Notes: generated from the sequence alone by a model not told the origin. Counted from the first letter of the stretch, positions 26,160 through 36,100 are shown. The stretch is DNA of 44,894 nt from an uncultured Lachnospiraceae bacterium (GCA_910586955.1 CAJUMM010000015.1:1-44894), one strand, 5' to 3'. Numbers and translations: made by a program.

Positions 26160-26177
26160 TCACGCAGTTTCGGCTGC

Positions 26178-26204
26178 ATTCCACGCCGCCGGCGTATTTG
26201 GAAT
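26178..26204 (-). promoter_or_regulatory. Structured leader hairpin of the secreted-protein gene
   Basis: In the roughly 100-nt leader, ATTCCA (26178-26183) pairs with TGGAAT (26199-26204) and CGCC (26184-26187) with GGCG (26191-26194), leaving a small loop and a TATT bulge. It ends about 19 bases from the ATG at 26159. It may affect translation; no known riboswitch was recognised. Confidence 0.35.
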
Positions 26205-26267
26205 ACGGCTTATGTTATGCTGTCTGCGTAGGCAGAAGCCAATTTATCTGTATATAAGCTCATCATT

Positions 26268-26296
26268 ATTCTAATAAGGCTCCTTGGTTATGTCAA
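26268..26296 (-). promoter_or_regulatory. Sigma-A promoter for the secreted-protein gene
   Basis: Read on the minus strand, TTGACA (26296-26291) and TAGAAT (26273-26268) are exactly 17 bp apart. The -35 is perfect and the -10 has one mismatch. Transcription should begin near 26261. The same short region is upstream of the opposite-facing kinase gene, whose own promoter is not clear. Confidence 0.75.
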
Positions 26297-26359
26297 GTAT
26301 AGCCCGATATTACTGGCAGTATCGGATTGGCAGCACGTGGAAAGGCAGGTGTTTGTTTT

Positions 26360-27628
26360 GTGGGCGGCATATATGTGATAAACCTCACTTCCGTGGGGAT
26401 TTTTGGTATGATTTTATCTGCGTCCTTTTGTGATATTTCCTGGACGCAGAAAAAACGCCTGCTTATGTCAGGCAGCATGGCCGGCGTTTTGATGATTCAG
26501 GGAATTATTTATTTTGAAATTGATTCGGGCATTGTGGAGTACTTTTATCCCCTTATTACCCACGTTCCCCTGGCTGTAGTGCTTTGTATACTCAGCAAAA
26601 GCATTCTTTGGCCGGTTATTTCTGTTTTTACGGCGTATCTTTGCTGTCAGCTCCGCCGGTGGCTGGCCTTGCTGATAGTCTGGGTGTTTGCCGGCGGTTC
26701 TTTGATGCAGGATGTCAGTGAATTAATACTGACGCTTCCGCTGCTTTTGGTTTTGATAAAGTTTATTGCACCTTCCCTGCGCACGGTTTCCCATCATAGG
26801 GCTTTGGGGCAGTGGTTATTCGGTTTGGTGCCTGGGCTGTATTACGGCTTTGATTATCTGACTCGTATTTACACAAATCTTCTTATGGAAGGTGTTCTGG
26901 TAGCAGTGGAGTTTATGCCCTTTGTGTGCAGCGTGGCATATCTGATCTTTGCGGTTCACATTTCGGAGGAGGGACAGGTGCGAAGCCGGCTGGAACAGAC
27001 GCAGTATATTCTGAAGCTACAGATCTCCCAGGCTGTTACCGAAATCGAAGCCCTGCGGGAGTCCTGGGAGAAAACCAGGCGCCACCGGCATGATTTGCGC
27101 CACCACATGCAGTATATTTCTTCTTGTATTGAAAACGGGAGGTATGAACAGGCCCAGGAATATATTCACGGGATCTGTTGGGAAATTGAGACGGCAGAGG
27201 TGACAGCCTACTGTGAAAATGAGGCGGCAAATTTGATTTTCTCCGCTTTTGCCGGACGGGCCAAAGCACAGGATATTCCAATCAAAATTAAGGCAAGGAT
27301 TCCGAAAGAGATTTCCGTATCGGAGAGTGATCTGTGCGTGCTCTTGTCCAATGCCCTGGAAAATGCCCTGCATGCCTGCCAGAAACAAAAAGAGAAGGGA
27401 CTGCCCGGGTGGATGGAAGCGGACGCATATGAAAAAAACGGAACCTTTGTCTTCCAGCTTGCCAATTCCTGTGACGGGAACGTTGTATTGAAAGAAGGAA
27501 TCCCGGTTGCAGAGGATCCGGAGCATGGGATCGGTGTGCGCAGTATCTGTGCCATTGTAGAGCAGTACGGGGGTATACATACTTTTATGGTGGAAGGAGA
27601 TAAATTTATTTTACGCACGTCTCTTTAA
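26360..27628 (+). CDS. GHKL-type sensor histidine kinase (AgrC-like), orphan
   Basis: About 422 residues. Six or so membrane segments fill the first 200 residues, followed by a short coiled coil. The histidine box is HRHDLRHHM, with H at about residue 244, the pattern of AgrC-like kinases that have a GHKL ATPase instead of classical HisKA. The N box is LLSNALENALHAC; the glycine box is reduced to EHGIGVRSI. Start choice is open: GTG 26360 has GGCAGG 10 bp before it, while TTG 26327 and GTG 26375 are in frame with weaker sites. No response regulator gene adjoins it. The nearest candidate is the LytTR-containing fused regulator at 21016. The natural ligand of AgrC is a peptide, but no peptide gene is seen here. 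Confidence 0.82.
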   Translation: MGGIYVINLTSVGIFGMILSASFCDISWTQKKRLLMSGSMAGVLMIQGIIYFEIDSGIVEYFYPLITHVPLAVVLCILSKSILWPVISVFTAYLCCQLRRWLALLIVWVFAGGSLMQDVSELILTLPLLLVLIKFIAPSLRTVSHHRALGQWLFGLVPGLYYGFDYLTRIYTNLLMEGVLVAVEFMPFVCSVAYLIFAVHISEEGQVRSRLEQTQYILKLQISQAVTEIEALRESWEKTRRHRHDLRHHMQYISSCIENGRYEQAQEYIHGICWEIETAEVTAYCENEAANLIFSAFAGRAKAQDIPIKIKARIPKEISVSESDLCVLLSNALENALHACQKQKEKGLPGWMEADAYEKNGTFVFQLANSCDGNVVLKEGIPVAEDPEHGIGVRSICAIVEQYGGIHTFMVEGDKFILRTSL

Positions 27629-27635
27629 AGAACTG

Positions 27636-27658
27636 TTTTGCACCCTAAGGGTGCAAAA
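27636..27658. promoter_or_regulatory. Perfect palindrome, operator candidate for the PTS operon
   Basis: TTTTGCACCC (27636-27645) and GGGTGCAAAA (27649-27658) form a perfect 10-bp dyad around TAA. It ends 6 bp before the -35 box. No T-run follows, which speaks against an intrinsic terminator. A further half site, TTTTGCA (27663-27670 region), covers the -35. The likely ligand is the PRD regulator encoded at the end of the operon. Confidence 0.6.
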
Positions 27659-27664
27659 ATACTT

Positions 27665-27693
27665 TTGCAATGAAAATCCCCTCTTTCTATAAT
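27665..27693 (+). promoter_or_regulatory. Sigma-A promoter of the beta-glucoside PTS operon
   Basis: TTGCAA (27665-27670) and a perfect TATAAT (27688-27693) are separated by 17 bp. Transcription would begin near 27700, about 20 bases before the IIB start. The -35 is imperfect (4 of 6), as expected for an activator-dependent promoter. Confidence 0.8.
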
Positions 27694-27718
27694 GAAGGAA
27701 AAAGAGGAGGTGTGTAAT

Positions 27719-28036
27719 ATGTTAAAAGTAGTTTTGTGCTGCGGCAGCGGAGCGTCCAGCGGCTTTATGGCCCAGAACATCAAGAAGGCGGCGAAAAAGC
27801 AAGGGCTTGAGATGGATGTGACGGCCCGGAGCGAGAGCCTGATTGAGAGCTTTCTTGATCAGACGGACATGGTGCTGATTGCACCCCATCTGACTGCGGA
27901 AAGCGCCAGCATTGCCAAGCGGTGCGGGAGTGTTCCCACCATGGTGATTGACCGGCAGAGTTATGGGATGCTGGACGGCGAGAAGGTGCTGAAGGAATTG
28001 CTGCAGGTACTTGAAAAGAAAGAGGGGGAAGCGTGA
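27719..28036 (+). CDS. PTS lactose/cellobiose family IIB component
   Basis: Cytoplasmic 105-residue protein that takes phosphate from IIA on a cysteine and passes it to the sugar entering through IIC. The active-site loop is LCCGSGASSGFM near the N-terminus; by comparison with the usual CSAGMSTS, the second cysteine (C8) is the phosphorylated residue. The ATG at 27719 has GAGGAGG upstream; an ATG at 27692 overlaps the -10 box and cannot be used from this promoter. It ends in a TGATG overlap with the IIC gene. Substrate is probably a beta-glucoside because a family 1 glycosidase follows. Confidence 0.9.
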   Translation: MLKVVLCCGSGASSGFMAQNIKKAAKKQGLEMDVTARSESLIESFLDQTDMVLIAPHLTAESASIAKRCGSVPTMVIDRQSYGMLDGEKVLKELLQVLEKKEGEA

Positions 28037-29277
28037 TGCAGAAGATGATTGATTGGATGAGCGATGTATTGGGGCCGAAATTGTCAAAAGTGACGCAGAA
28101 TGTCTGGGTGCAGGCATTGCAGGAATCTTTCCAGATTATTATGCCGTTTATCCTGCTGGGCTCCATCATGTCACTGATAAAGAACCTCCGGGGATTATCG
28201 GCCTTGTCCTGGCTGCCGTACAGCGATACGGTCAGCAATTTTTCCTTCGGATTGATGGGATTGATGGTGGTTTTCCTGATTCCCTATCTGGTGCTGAAGA
28301 AAAAGGGTTTTGACTCCCAGTCGACGATTGCAGGTTTTACGGCCCTGGCTTCCTATATGATTTTCTGCATGCCCCGGGCCACGGAGGAAGGGCTGACGGC
28401 TTTTGGCGGGTCTTTTAGCGCCTCGGGCCTCTTTGTATCCATTATTGTGGGAATGCTGACTGCGGCTTTGATTCTGCCCTTTTTACGCCACAAGTTTGTA
28501 AAAGACGACGGCGTGATACCCGCATACATAGCCAACTGGTTCAATACCCTGATTCCGGTGGCGGCGGTTTTGATTGTATCCACCGCACTGGCGGAAGGCT
28601 GCGGTGTCAATCTGTTCAATGTGCTTGCAAATCTGCTGGCACCGGTTCTGACCCTGGGACAGTCCTATGTGGGGTTCCTGCTCTGCTATTTTGTTATGAT
28701 TTTTCTCTTTGCTTTCGGTGTCAATGCCTGGGCGGTGGCAGCCGTGGCCGTACCTATCTGGAATATGGGAATCCAGGCCAATATTGACGCTGTAGCGGCG
28801 GGACAGGCGGCGACGGCTATCAATACTACGGAGGTTATCTTCAACGGCTGGCTGAACATCGGCGGCCTGGGCTGTACCCTGCCCTTAGTAATTTTTGCCC
28901 TGATGTCCAGGAGCAAGCGCCTCAAACAGGTAGGCCGGGCGGTGGCCATTCCGGCAGTGTTTAATATCAATGAGCCAACCATATACGGACTGCCCATTGC
29001 CTGGAATCCCCTGCTGATGATCCCCTTTATCCTGAACGCTATCGTAGCGCCTACCATGGTATATGTGGCACTGCACAGCGGCTTGTGCAATATCCCCTCC
29101 CAGCTCTACCAGATGTCCTTCCTGCCTACAGGAATCAACGCTTATTTTGTAAGCAATGATTTCCGGGGAGTGATTCTGTGGCTGGCAGTGTTCATCGTGA
29201 CGACGCTCATTTACTATCCCTTCTGGAAAGCCTATGAGAAGCAGGAGCTAGAGGCTGAGGCGAAGGAAGGGGAATAG
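28036..29277 (+). CDS. PTS cellobiose/beta-glucoside family IIC permease
   Basis: Integral membrane transporter of 413 residues that brings in and phosphorylates a disaccharide or beta-glucoside. About ten hydrophobic segments are visible. The signature FNINEPTIYGLPIAWNP near residue 315 contains the NEP motif conserved in lactose/cellobiose IIC proteins, with the glutamate in the sugar site. The start is the ATG at 28036, overlapping the IIB stop by one base, with GAGGGGGAAG upstream. Length is slightly shorter than many IIC proteins (about 430). IIA is made from a separate gene three positions later, so the operon is a full three-part PTS. Confidence 0.93.
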   Translation: MQKMIDWMSDVLGPKLSKVTQNVWVQALQESFQIIMPFILLGSIMSLIKNLRGLSALSWLPYSDTVSNFSFGLMGLMVVFLIPYLVLKKKGFDSQSTIAGFTALASYMIFCMPRATEEGLTAFGGSFSASGLFVSIIVGMLTAALILPFLRHKFVKDDGVIPAYIANWFNTLIPVAAVLIVSTALAEGCGVNLFNVLANLLAPVLTLGQSYVGFLLCYFVMIFLFAFGVNAWAVAAVAVPIWNMGIQANIDAVAAGQAATAINTTEVIFNGWLNIGGLGCTLPLVIFALMSRSKRLKQVGRAVAIPAVFNINEPTIYGLPIAWNPLLMIPFILNAIVAPTMVYVALHSGLCNIPSQLYQMSFLPTGINAYFVSNDFRGVILWLAVFIVTTLIYYPFWKAYEKQELEAEAKEGE

Positions 29278-29297
29278 GAAGACAGGACGTGTAAGAT

Positions 29298-30710
29298 ATG
29301 AGAGAGAAAGACAGATTTTCAGAAAATTTCTTATGGGGTGCCTCCATCTCCGCCTATCAGGCGGAGGGAGCCATTCTGGAGGATGGAAAGACCCTGTCCA
29401 TTGCGGATCTCTCCACACGGGATGAGTCAGGAATGTGCCAAAATGCGGTGTCTTCTGATTTTTACCACCATTACAGGGAAGATATCCGGCTTCTGGCCGA
29501 AATGGGTGCAAAAGCCTTCCGCTTTTCTCTGGCATGGCCCCGCATTATGCCGGGACAGGAGGGCGTGAGGAACAGGGAGGGAATTGCATTTTACCACCGG
29601 ATGCTGGATGAGTTAAAGAGATACGGGATTACACCGGTGGCGACCTTGTTCCACTATGATTTGCCTGTGTCTGTCCAGGAGGCTTACGGCGGCTGGAAAG
29701 ACAGGCGCACGGTAGATGCCTTTATGTCATACGTTCGCATCTGTTTCGAAGAATTTGGAGAGCGGATTCCCTATTTCCTGACTATCAATGAGCCGGATAT
29801 CCTCTTTATGTACGGAGGGCACGGGCTGGATCTCCACGGAAGGGAGCCCTGGAGAAGGGAGCGCCTGAAGATAAACCACAATTTTGCCCTGGCCCATGCA
29901 AGGGCCGTGAATCTCTGCCATGAGCTGCTGCCCGGGGCGAAGATCGGTCCGGCCTTTGGATATGTGCCTGTGTATGCCAAAAGCTGCCGGCCCCTGGACC
30001 GGATTGCAGCCATGAATATTTCGGAGCAGCAGAACCAGTTTTTCCAGGAACTATTTCTGAACGGCAGGTATATGAGCCATGTGCTGGATTTTTACGCACA
30101 GGAGTCGGAGATGCCTGAGATTGAGGAATCGGACTTGGAACTCTTATCCTCTGCCCCCAGTGATTTTATAGCTCTGAATTATTATAAGAGCGACGTGGCA
30201 AAGTGGTGCGAAACTTCGGAAGAGCCCCAAGAGATGCAGGGAAATGCGGGCGGCAGGAAAGGAACCTGCGTCTATCCGAAAGTCCCGGGATTTTATGAGC
30301 TCTGTGCAAATTCATATTTGGAGCGCACAAACTGGGACTGGGAGATTGATCCGGCGGGAATCCGCGTGATGCTCCGGGAAGTTTATCACCGATACCATCT
30401 TCCCGTTCTAATCACGGAAAACGGGGTGGCCTGTCTGGAGCAGCCGGAGGAGGGAAGTATTCCGGACGAGGAACGCATTGCCTATCTAAGGGATCATATC
30501 CGGGCCTGCCGGGAGGCTGTGGGAGACGGAGTGGAGCTTTTGGGTTATTGCGTGTGGTCCTTCCTGGATCTTATGAGTACGGGACACGGCGCCTCCAAGC
30601 GCTACGGTCTGGTGTATGTGGATTACGGGAGCAAGGAGCGGAAAAGGATTCCAAAGAAAAGCTATGCCTGGTATGGAAATGTGATAAAATGCAACGGGAA
30701 TGAATTGTGA
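29298..30710 (+). CDS. Family 1 6-phospho-beta-glucosidase
   Basis: Cytoplasmic glycosidase, 470 residues, which hydrolyses the phosphorylated beta-glucoside delivered by the PTS to glucose-6-phosphate and an aglycone or sugar. It starts with FLWGASISAYQAEGA. The acid/base glutamate is E165 in TINEPD, and the nucleophile is E374 in LITENGVA. The late motif WSFLDLMSTGHGASKRYGLVYV matches GH1; its SKRYG part is typical of enzymes that bind the 6-phosphate. It lies between the IIC and IIA genes. Preference for cellobiose, arbutin or salicin cannot be decided. Confidence 0.93.
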   Translation: MREKDRFSENFLWGASISAYQAEGAILEDGKTLSIADLSTRDESGMCQNAVSSDFYHHYREDIRLLAEMGAKAFRFSLAWPRIMPGQEGVRNREGIAFYHRMLDELKRYGITPVATLFHYDLPVSVQEAYGGWKDRRTVDAFMSYVRICFEEFGERIPYFLTINEPDILFMYGGHGLDLHGREPWRRERLKINHNFALAHARAVNLCHELLPGAKIGPAFGYVPVYAKSCRPLDRIAAMNISEQQNQFFQELFLNGRYMSHVLDFYAQESEMPEIEESDLELLSSAPSDFIALNYYKSDVAKWCETSEEPQEMQGNAGGRKGTCVYPKVPGFYELCANSYLERTNWDWEIDPAGIRVMLREVYHRYHLPVLITENGVACLEQPEEGSIPDEERIAYLRDHIRACREAVGDGVELLGYCVWSFLDLMSTGHGASKRYGLVYVDYGSKERKRIPKKSYAWYGNVIKCNGNEL

Positions 30711-30721
30711 GGAGGAGAGAT

Positions 30722-31081
30722 ATGGAATACGAAGCATTGATTGACGTGGCCATGCAGATGATTGTTCATGCAGGGGATGCACGCAATGACATAAAAAAGG
30801 CTCTGGATGCCGGAACAGAGGGCAGGAAAGAGCTGGCACAGGAGTATATGGAAGGGGCAAAGGAGGCCCTGGCCCAGGCCCACCACTGCCAGACAGAGAC
30901 CATTCAGCAGGAGGCTTCCGGAGAGAAATGCGTGTATTCTATGCTGTTTACCCATGCGCAGGATACCTTGATGACTATTTACAGTGAATACCACCTTGCA
31001 GAAAAACTCCTGCTGATGTATGATGCCTTGGACGAAAAGATCCGGAATCTGGAGTTAAAGATTGGTCAGGCTGCTTCTTAG
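30722..31081 (+). CDS. PTS lactose/cellobiose family IIA component
   Basis: 119-residue, mostly helical protein that accepts phosphate from HPr and gives it to IIB. The phosphorylated histidine is H78 in LFTHAQDTLM, the standard signature; HCQTE earlier in the helix bundle also fits. The ATG at 30722 follows GGAGGAGAG; a GTG at 30707 overlaps the glucosidase stop and would be too early. Its stop codon lies inside a hairpin that could reduce transcription into the regulator gene. Confidence 0.92.
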   Translation: MEYEALIDVAMQMIVHAGDARNDIKKALDAGTEGRKELAQEYMEGAKEALAQAHHCQTETIQQEASGEKCVYSMLFTHAQDTLMTIYSEYHLAEKLLLMYDALDEKIRNLELKIGQAAS

Positions 31082-31090
31082 GCAGCCTGA
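31066..31090 (+). terminator. Hairpin at the end of the PTS structural genes (weak terminator or attenuator)
   Basis: TCAGGCTGC (31066-31074) pairs perfectly with GCAGCCTGA (31082-31090) around a 7-base loop that holds the IIA stop codon. The hairpin is followed by AAAATTTAAAT rather than a T-run, so it would at most lower read-through or protect the upstream mRNA. It separates the PTS genes from their regulator. Confidence 0.45.
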
Positions 31091-31112
31091 AAATTTAAAT
31101 CGGGAGTGTGTC

Positions 31113-33023
31113 ATGGAAAAACTGAGCAGGGATCTTCTCCGTTATCTGGATGAACGATCCGAATGGAAGACAGCGTCTATGCTCGCTGTCCATTTTGGTG
31201 TGTCAGTAAGGAAAATCAAATATCTGATTAAGGAGCTGAATGCCAGGGAACCTCTGGTGCTGTCTTCCCGCAGAGGCTATACTTCTAATCCGGAGATGAA
31301 GAAACGGATACAGGACCTGGTGGTAGGGAATCCCTTGGAACCGGAAACTCGTAAGGAGCGCCGGGATTATCTTATAAAGCGCCTGATTCTTGATGACGAG
31401 GGTTTGGACCTCTATGATCTGGAGGAAGAATTGTTTTTGAATTTCACAACCCTGCGGCAGGAGATTTTGGAGACAAAGAAATTTTTGGAGGATTATCAGC
31501 TGAAGCTGACAGCGTCAAACCACATCTATCGGGTGGAGGGTAGTGAAAAACAGAAAAGGCGTGCCATGAGCGTTCTCATGATGCAGGAGGCCGGCAAAGG
31601 GATGCTGCTGAACCATGCCCTCTCGGAACTGTTCAGCGAAAAAGAGGAGAAAGAAATACGGGCGGTTTTGAAAAGGAACTTGGAAGGGGGCAATTTGTAT
31701 GTAAATGATTTTGCCTTCTTGAACCTGGAGATTCATCTGCTGATTATGATTGAACGGAACCGTTCCGGCAAACTTCTGCAGGCGCCCCAGGCTTATGACA
31801 GAAAAACGCCGGAGGCAGTGGAGAAGTTTGTGCAGGCTGTGTTTGATTCCCTGGAGCAGAATTACCGTCTGGAATTCCAGCCCTGGGACAGACGGGATTT
31901 TATGCTTCTGGTGGAGAGCCAGACCCAGATTCAGGGACAGGGAGAGCAGATGGATGTGGTACGTTCCCTGCTGGACGGCCGGATCTACGGGCTTTTCGAA
32001 CAAATTGTGGAACGGGTCCGGAAGGAATACTATCTTGATCTGAATAACAGTCCTTTTCTGGTCCGGTTTGCCCTTCATCTGAAGAATCTTCTCCTGCGGA
32101 TGGAACTGGAGAGTACCTGCCATAACCCGTATACGGAATATATCAAACTGTCCTGCCCGATGATTTATGAGGTCTGCGTCTGCATTGCAGACATTATTTT
32201 TGAATATAGCGGCTGCTATATCAATGAGGACGAGATCGCATTTCTGGCCCTGCATCTGGGAACTATGTTTGATTCGGAACAAGAGCAGGTACAAAAAATC
32301 CGCGGGGCTTTGGTCTGTCCTCAGTATCACGATTTGGCGGAGTGGATGAAACAGCAGGTGGAACGCCAATTAGGGGATGACCTTTCTCTTACCCGTATTG
32401 TGGGAAATGAGGAGGCGTTAAACGAGTACCAGGGGGAATACGATCTGATTCTTTCCACCATCTCTTTTCATGGGCATTACCGGCAGGAGGTAATTTATGT
32501 AACCCCTCTTCTGACTGAGGCGGATCTGGCAAATATCCGGGCTTCTGTACGGCATTTTCAGGAAAAGCAGGAGCGTGAAGCGGCCGGGAAGCTTTTCTAC
32601 TCGGTCTTTGACGAAGCTCTTTTCTGTTATTGCCGGGAGGAGGCCGGCCGGGAAGAGATCCTTAAAAAGATGTGTGGAAAATTGGAAAAGGAGGGGTACG
32701 TAGACGGAACATATTATGAACGGGTGAAAAGCAGGGAGCAGCTTTCGCCCACTGTCTACGGTAAAATTGCCATTCCCCATTCCCTGAAGGCCTGTGCCCG
32801 CAAAAGCGGAATCTGTGTCTTTATTTTAGAAAAACCGGCTGCCTGGGGGGATCGGCAGGCGGCCATTGTTCTGATGCTGGCCATTCATCCGGAAGAACAG
32901 CAGAGATTTAACGAGATCTGGGACAGAATCACCCGGATTTTCTCCAGTGACGATGCCATAGCCCGTCTGGTGCGCTGCCATACTTACGGAGAATTTATGG
33001 AGAGCCTTGTGTCTTGGATATAG
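31113..33023 (+). CDS. PRD-containing transcriptional regulator (LicR/MtlR type)
   Basis: 636 residues. An N-terminal helix-turn-helix (TASMLAVHFGVSVRKIKYLI, about 17-36) is followed by two PRD regions, the second with YTEYIKLSCPMIYEVC and EIAFLALHLGTMF. A IIB-like segment holds LVCPQYHDLAEWM. A C-terminal fructose/mannitol-type IIA domain has IPHSLKA, where the histidine is the phosphate acceptor. Such proteins activate PTS operons when PRD histidines are phosphorylated by HPr and are switched off by the cognate PTS when no substrate is present. The ATG at 31113 follows GGGAGTG. Position right after the PTS genes makes these its likely target, via the dyad at 27636. Confidence 0.9.
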   Translation: MEKLSRDLLRYLDERSEWKTASMLAVHFGVSVRKIKYLIKELNAREPLVLSSRRGYTSNPEMKKRIQDLVVGNPLEPETRKERRDYLIKRLILDDEGLDLYDLEEELFLNFTTLRQEILETKKFLEDYQLKLTASNHIYRVEGSEKQKRRAMSVLMMQEAGKGMLLNHALSELFSEKEEKEIRAVLKRNLEGGNLYVNDFAFLNLEIHLLIMIERNRSGKLLQAPQAYDRKTPEAVEKFVQAVFDSLEQNYRLEFQPWDRRDFMLLVESQTQIQGQGEQMDVVRSLLDGRIYGLFEQIVERVRKEYYLDLNNSPFLVRFALHLKNLLLRMELESTCHNPYTEYIKLSCPMIYEVCVCIADIIFEYSGCYINEDEIAFLALHLGTMFDSEQEQVQKIRGALVCPQYHDLAEWMKQQVERQLGDDLSLTRIVGNEEALNEYQGEYDLILSTISFHGHYRQEVIYVTPLLTEADLANIRASVRHFQEKQEREAAGKLFYSVFDEALFCYCREEAGREEILKKMCGKLEKEGYVDGTYYERVKSREQLSPTVYGKIAIPHSLKACARKSGICVFILEKPAAWGDRQAAIVLMLAIHPEEQQRFNEIWDRITRIFSSDDAIARLVRCHTYGEFMESLVSWI

Positions 33024-33054
33024 ATAAAAAATCCATAGCCGCTGCCTTTAATCA

Positions 33055-33083
33055 TTGACACGATTTCCTGCTCTTGATAAAAT
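33055..33083 (+). promoter_or_regulatory. Sigma-A promoter of the hybrid kinase gene
   Basis: TTGACA (33055-33060) and TAAAAT (33078-33083) have a 17-bp spacer. Transcription would start near 33090, about 40 bases before the ATG at 33133. This rules out the in-frame TTG at 33055 as a start codon because it is the -35 box itself. Confidence 0.8.
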
Positions 33084-33132
33084 GGATCTGTATGGAATGT
33101 GGAATTTTACAGAGCAGAGAGGAGACAGTGGG

Positions 33133-36100
33133 ATGTACCATTGCCATGTTTCGTTTTATCTTGCGGGCCGTCCTTGCAGGGCCTTTGAAATTATCAAGGA
33201 GATGCAGCCGCTGGAACATTTTACCCATGAGTTTGCCTGGAGCGGGGAATTCGAGGAAGCCCTGGGGGAAAATGCAGATGTGATTCTGGCCAATTTAGAG
33301 GAAATGTCCGGGGAGGAGGCCCTGGGGATTTTATCTCTGGGCGCATTTCGGAAGTCCGAGCTGATTCTGCTGGCAGATCCGGCTCAGATCCCTTCTTTGA
33401 CAGAACTTTTGCCGGATATCCGGGATATCTGGACGCTTCCCATGAGGGAGGAAGAGATCCGCTTCCGCTTTCTACGGTGGCAGCAGGGTTTGAAGCAGAA
33501 CAAAGATCTCTGGGAGACCAGCCACTTCCTGGAAGCCACCATTAACAATGTGCCGAACCTTGTCTGGTACAAAGATAAGGATGGGATCCATGAGAAGGTG
33601 AATGACAGTTTCTGCAGGACTGTAAATAAAACCAAAGCCCAGGTGGAAGGACGGGGCCATGCCTATATCTGGGATGTGGAGGAAGATGATCCCGCCTGCA
33701 TCGAATCGGAACGGGTGGTTATGAACAGCAGGAAAACCTGCGTTTCCGAGGAGATGGTCAAGAGCGGGGACGGGATAAAACTGCTGACTACATACAAATC
33801 CCCCCTGTATGATCTGGACGGCAGCGTCATGGGTACCGTAGGCGTCGCCATTGACGTGACCCAGGAGCGGGCTTATGAGCAGGAGATTATACAGAAGAAC
33901 CGCACCCTGGAGACCATATTTACGACCATGGACTGCGGCGTGATGTGCCATACGCTGGACGGTTCCCGGATTCTCAGTGTAAACCGGGCTGCCTTAAGCC
34001 TTCTGGGCTATTCATCCAGGGAAGAACTGGAGGAGGACGGTTTTGATATGGTGGCTTCGGCTGTCCTGGAAGAGGACAGGGAAAAACTCCAGGAGGCCAT
34101 CCGGGAGCTGAAAAAAGAGGGCGACAGTATCAGTGTGGAATACCGCATCCACCATAAGAGCGGGGATATCCGCCATGTAATGGGCAATGTCAAGCTTCTG
34201 GAAGAGAATGGGGAGATGTTTTACCAGCGCTTCCTTCTGGACTGTACTGCCCGGAAGATAGAGGAGAAAAAGAACGAACGGCGCCAGGCGGAGCTGGTTC
34301 ACGCCCTGAGCATAGACTACAATCTGGTTTGCGTATTTGATCTGGACACGGAAGCGGGGATGCTGATCCGCAGTGATGAAGAGGATAACCGCATTTTTGG
34401 GGCGGATGCCGCCGGCAGGCTGTCCCTTACGGAGAGCATGGAGCTCTATACAAAGAATCTGGTATATGAGGAAGACCAGGAGATGCTTCGCCAGATGTCG
34501 GCTTCGGATAAGCTGAAAAGGGAGCTGGAGAAAAAGAAGCAGTATCACGTGAATTACCGGATTGTGAAGGACGGAGAAGTAAAATATTTCCAGATGAAGG
34601 CAGTGCGGGCCGGTGGATGGGAGGAAGGCCACGGCGTGGTCTTGGGATTCCGCAGCGTGGACGAGGAGATCCGCAACGAGATGGAGCAGAAGAGCCTTCT
34701 GGAGGATGCGCTCCTCCAGGCAAACCGGGCCAGCAAGGCAAAGAGCGTCTTTCTCTCCAATATGTCCCACGATATCCGCACGCCTATGAACGCCATTGTG
34801 GGCTTTACGGCTCTTGCCATTACCCACATTGATCAAAAGGAGCAGGTGGAAGGATACCTTAAGAAGATTATGACTTCGGGGAACCATCTCCTGAGCCTGA
34901 TTAATGATATTCTGGATATGAGCCGCATTGAGAGCGGGAAGATCCATTTGGAGGAAAATCCCTGCCATCTGCCGGATATTCTCCATGGACTTAGGAATAT
35001 TGTCCAGGCGGATATCCATGCCAAGCAGCTGGAGCTTTATATTGACACGGTAGATGTGCTGGATGAGGAGATTTACTGCGACAAGCTGCGGCTGAACCAG
35101 GTGCTTCTGAATCTTCTCAGCAATGCCATCAAGTACACAGGGGCCGGCGGTATGATCAGCATGCGGATCACGGAGAAGGCAGGGGCTCCTGCTGGCTGCG
35201 CCAATTACGAGTTCAGTATCCGGGATACAGGGATCGGTATGAGTCCGGAGTTTGTATCTCATATTTTTGAACCCTTTGAGCGGGAGAAGAATACCACCAT
35301 CAGCGGAATCCAGGGCACGGGCCTGGGGATGGCCATTACGAAAAATATTGTGGATATGATGAACGGTTCCATCGAAGTGAAGAGCGAGCAGGGCACAGGC
35401 ACGGAGTTTGTAGTTGCCTTTACTTTCCGCCTTTGCGGGGATGCCAAAGAACCCCAGGATATACCGAAGCTGAAGAATTTAAGGGCTCTGGTGGTGGACG
35501 ACGATTTCAACACCTGCGACAGCGTGTCCTATATGCTGCAGCAGGTGGGTATGCGGGCAGAGTGGACTCTGTCGGGAAAGGAAGCGGTGCTGCGTACCCG
35601 CCAGGCCATGATGCGGGGAGACGGTTACCGGGTCTATGTGATTGACTGGATGCTGCCGGATATGAACGGGGTAGAGGTGGCCCGGAGAATCCGGAAAGAG
35701 ATGGGGGAGGATGTGCCCATCATTGTTATGACGGCCTATGACTGGGCGGATATTGAGGATGAGGCAAAGGAAGCCGGGGTTACGGCTTTTTGCAGCAAGC
35801 CTTTGTTCCTGTCGGAGCTCCGGAGCTGCCTCCACTCCATTGTAGAGGAGAAAAAGGAGCGGGAAAAAGAGGAGGACAGCCCGGTAAAGCCTGTTCATAC
35901 AGGCCGTATCCTGCTGGCAGAGGACAATGAGCTGAACCAGGAAATTGCGGTGGAAATTCTGGGAGACGCCGGCTTTACCACCGAGATTGCGGAGAACGGG
36001 AAGGTTGCGGTAGAAATGCTGGAGCGCTCCGCACCGGGCTACTACCAGCTGGTGCTGATGGATGTCCAGATGCCGGTGATGAACGGCTATGAGGCCGCCA

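Noticed and set aside
27636..27658. Dyad after the GHKL kinase as an intrinsic terminator
   Set aside because: There is no T-run on the downstream side and it lies just upstream of a promoter, which suits an operator better. Not fully excluded.
33055..33132. TTG start for the hybrid kinase at 33055
   Set aside because: This TTG is part of the TTGACA -35 box. The ATG at 33133 has a ribosome site.
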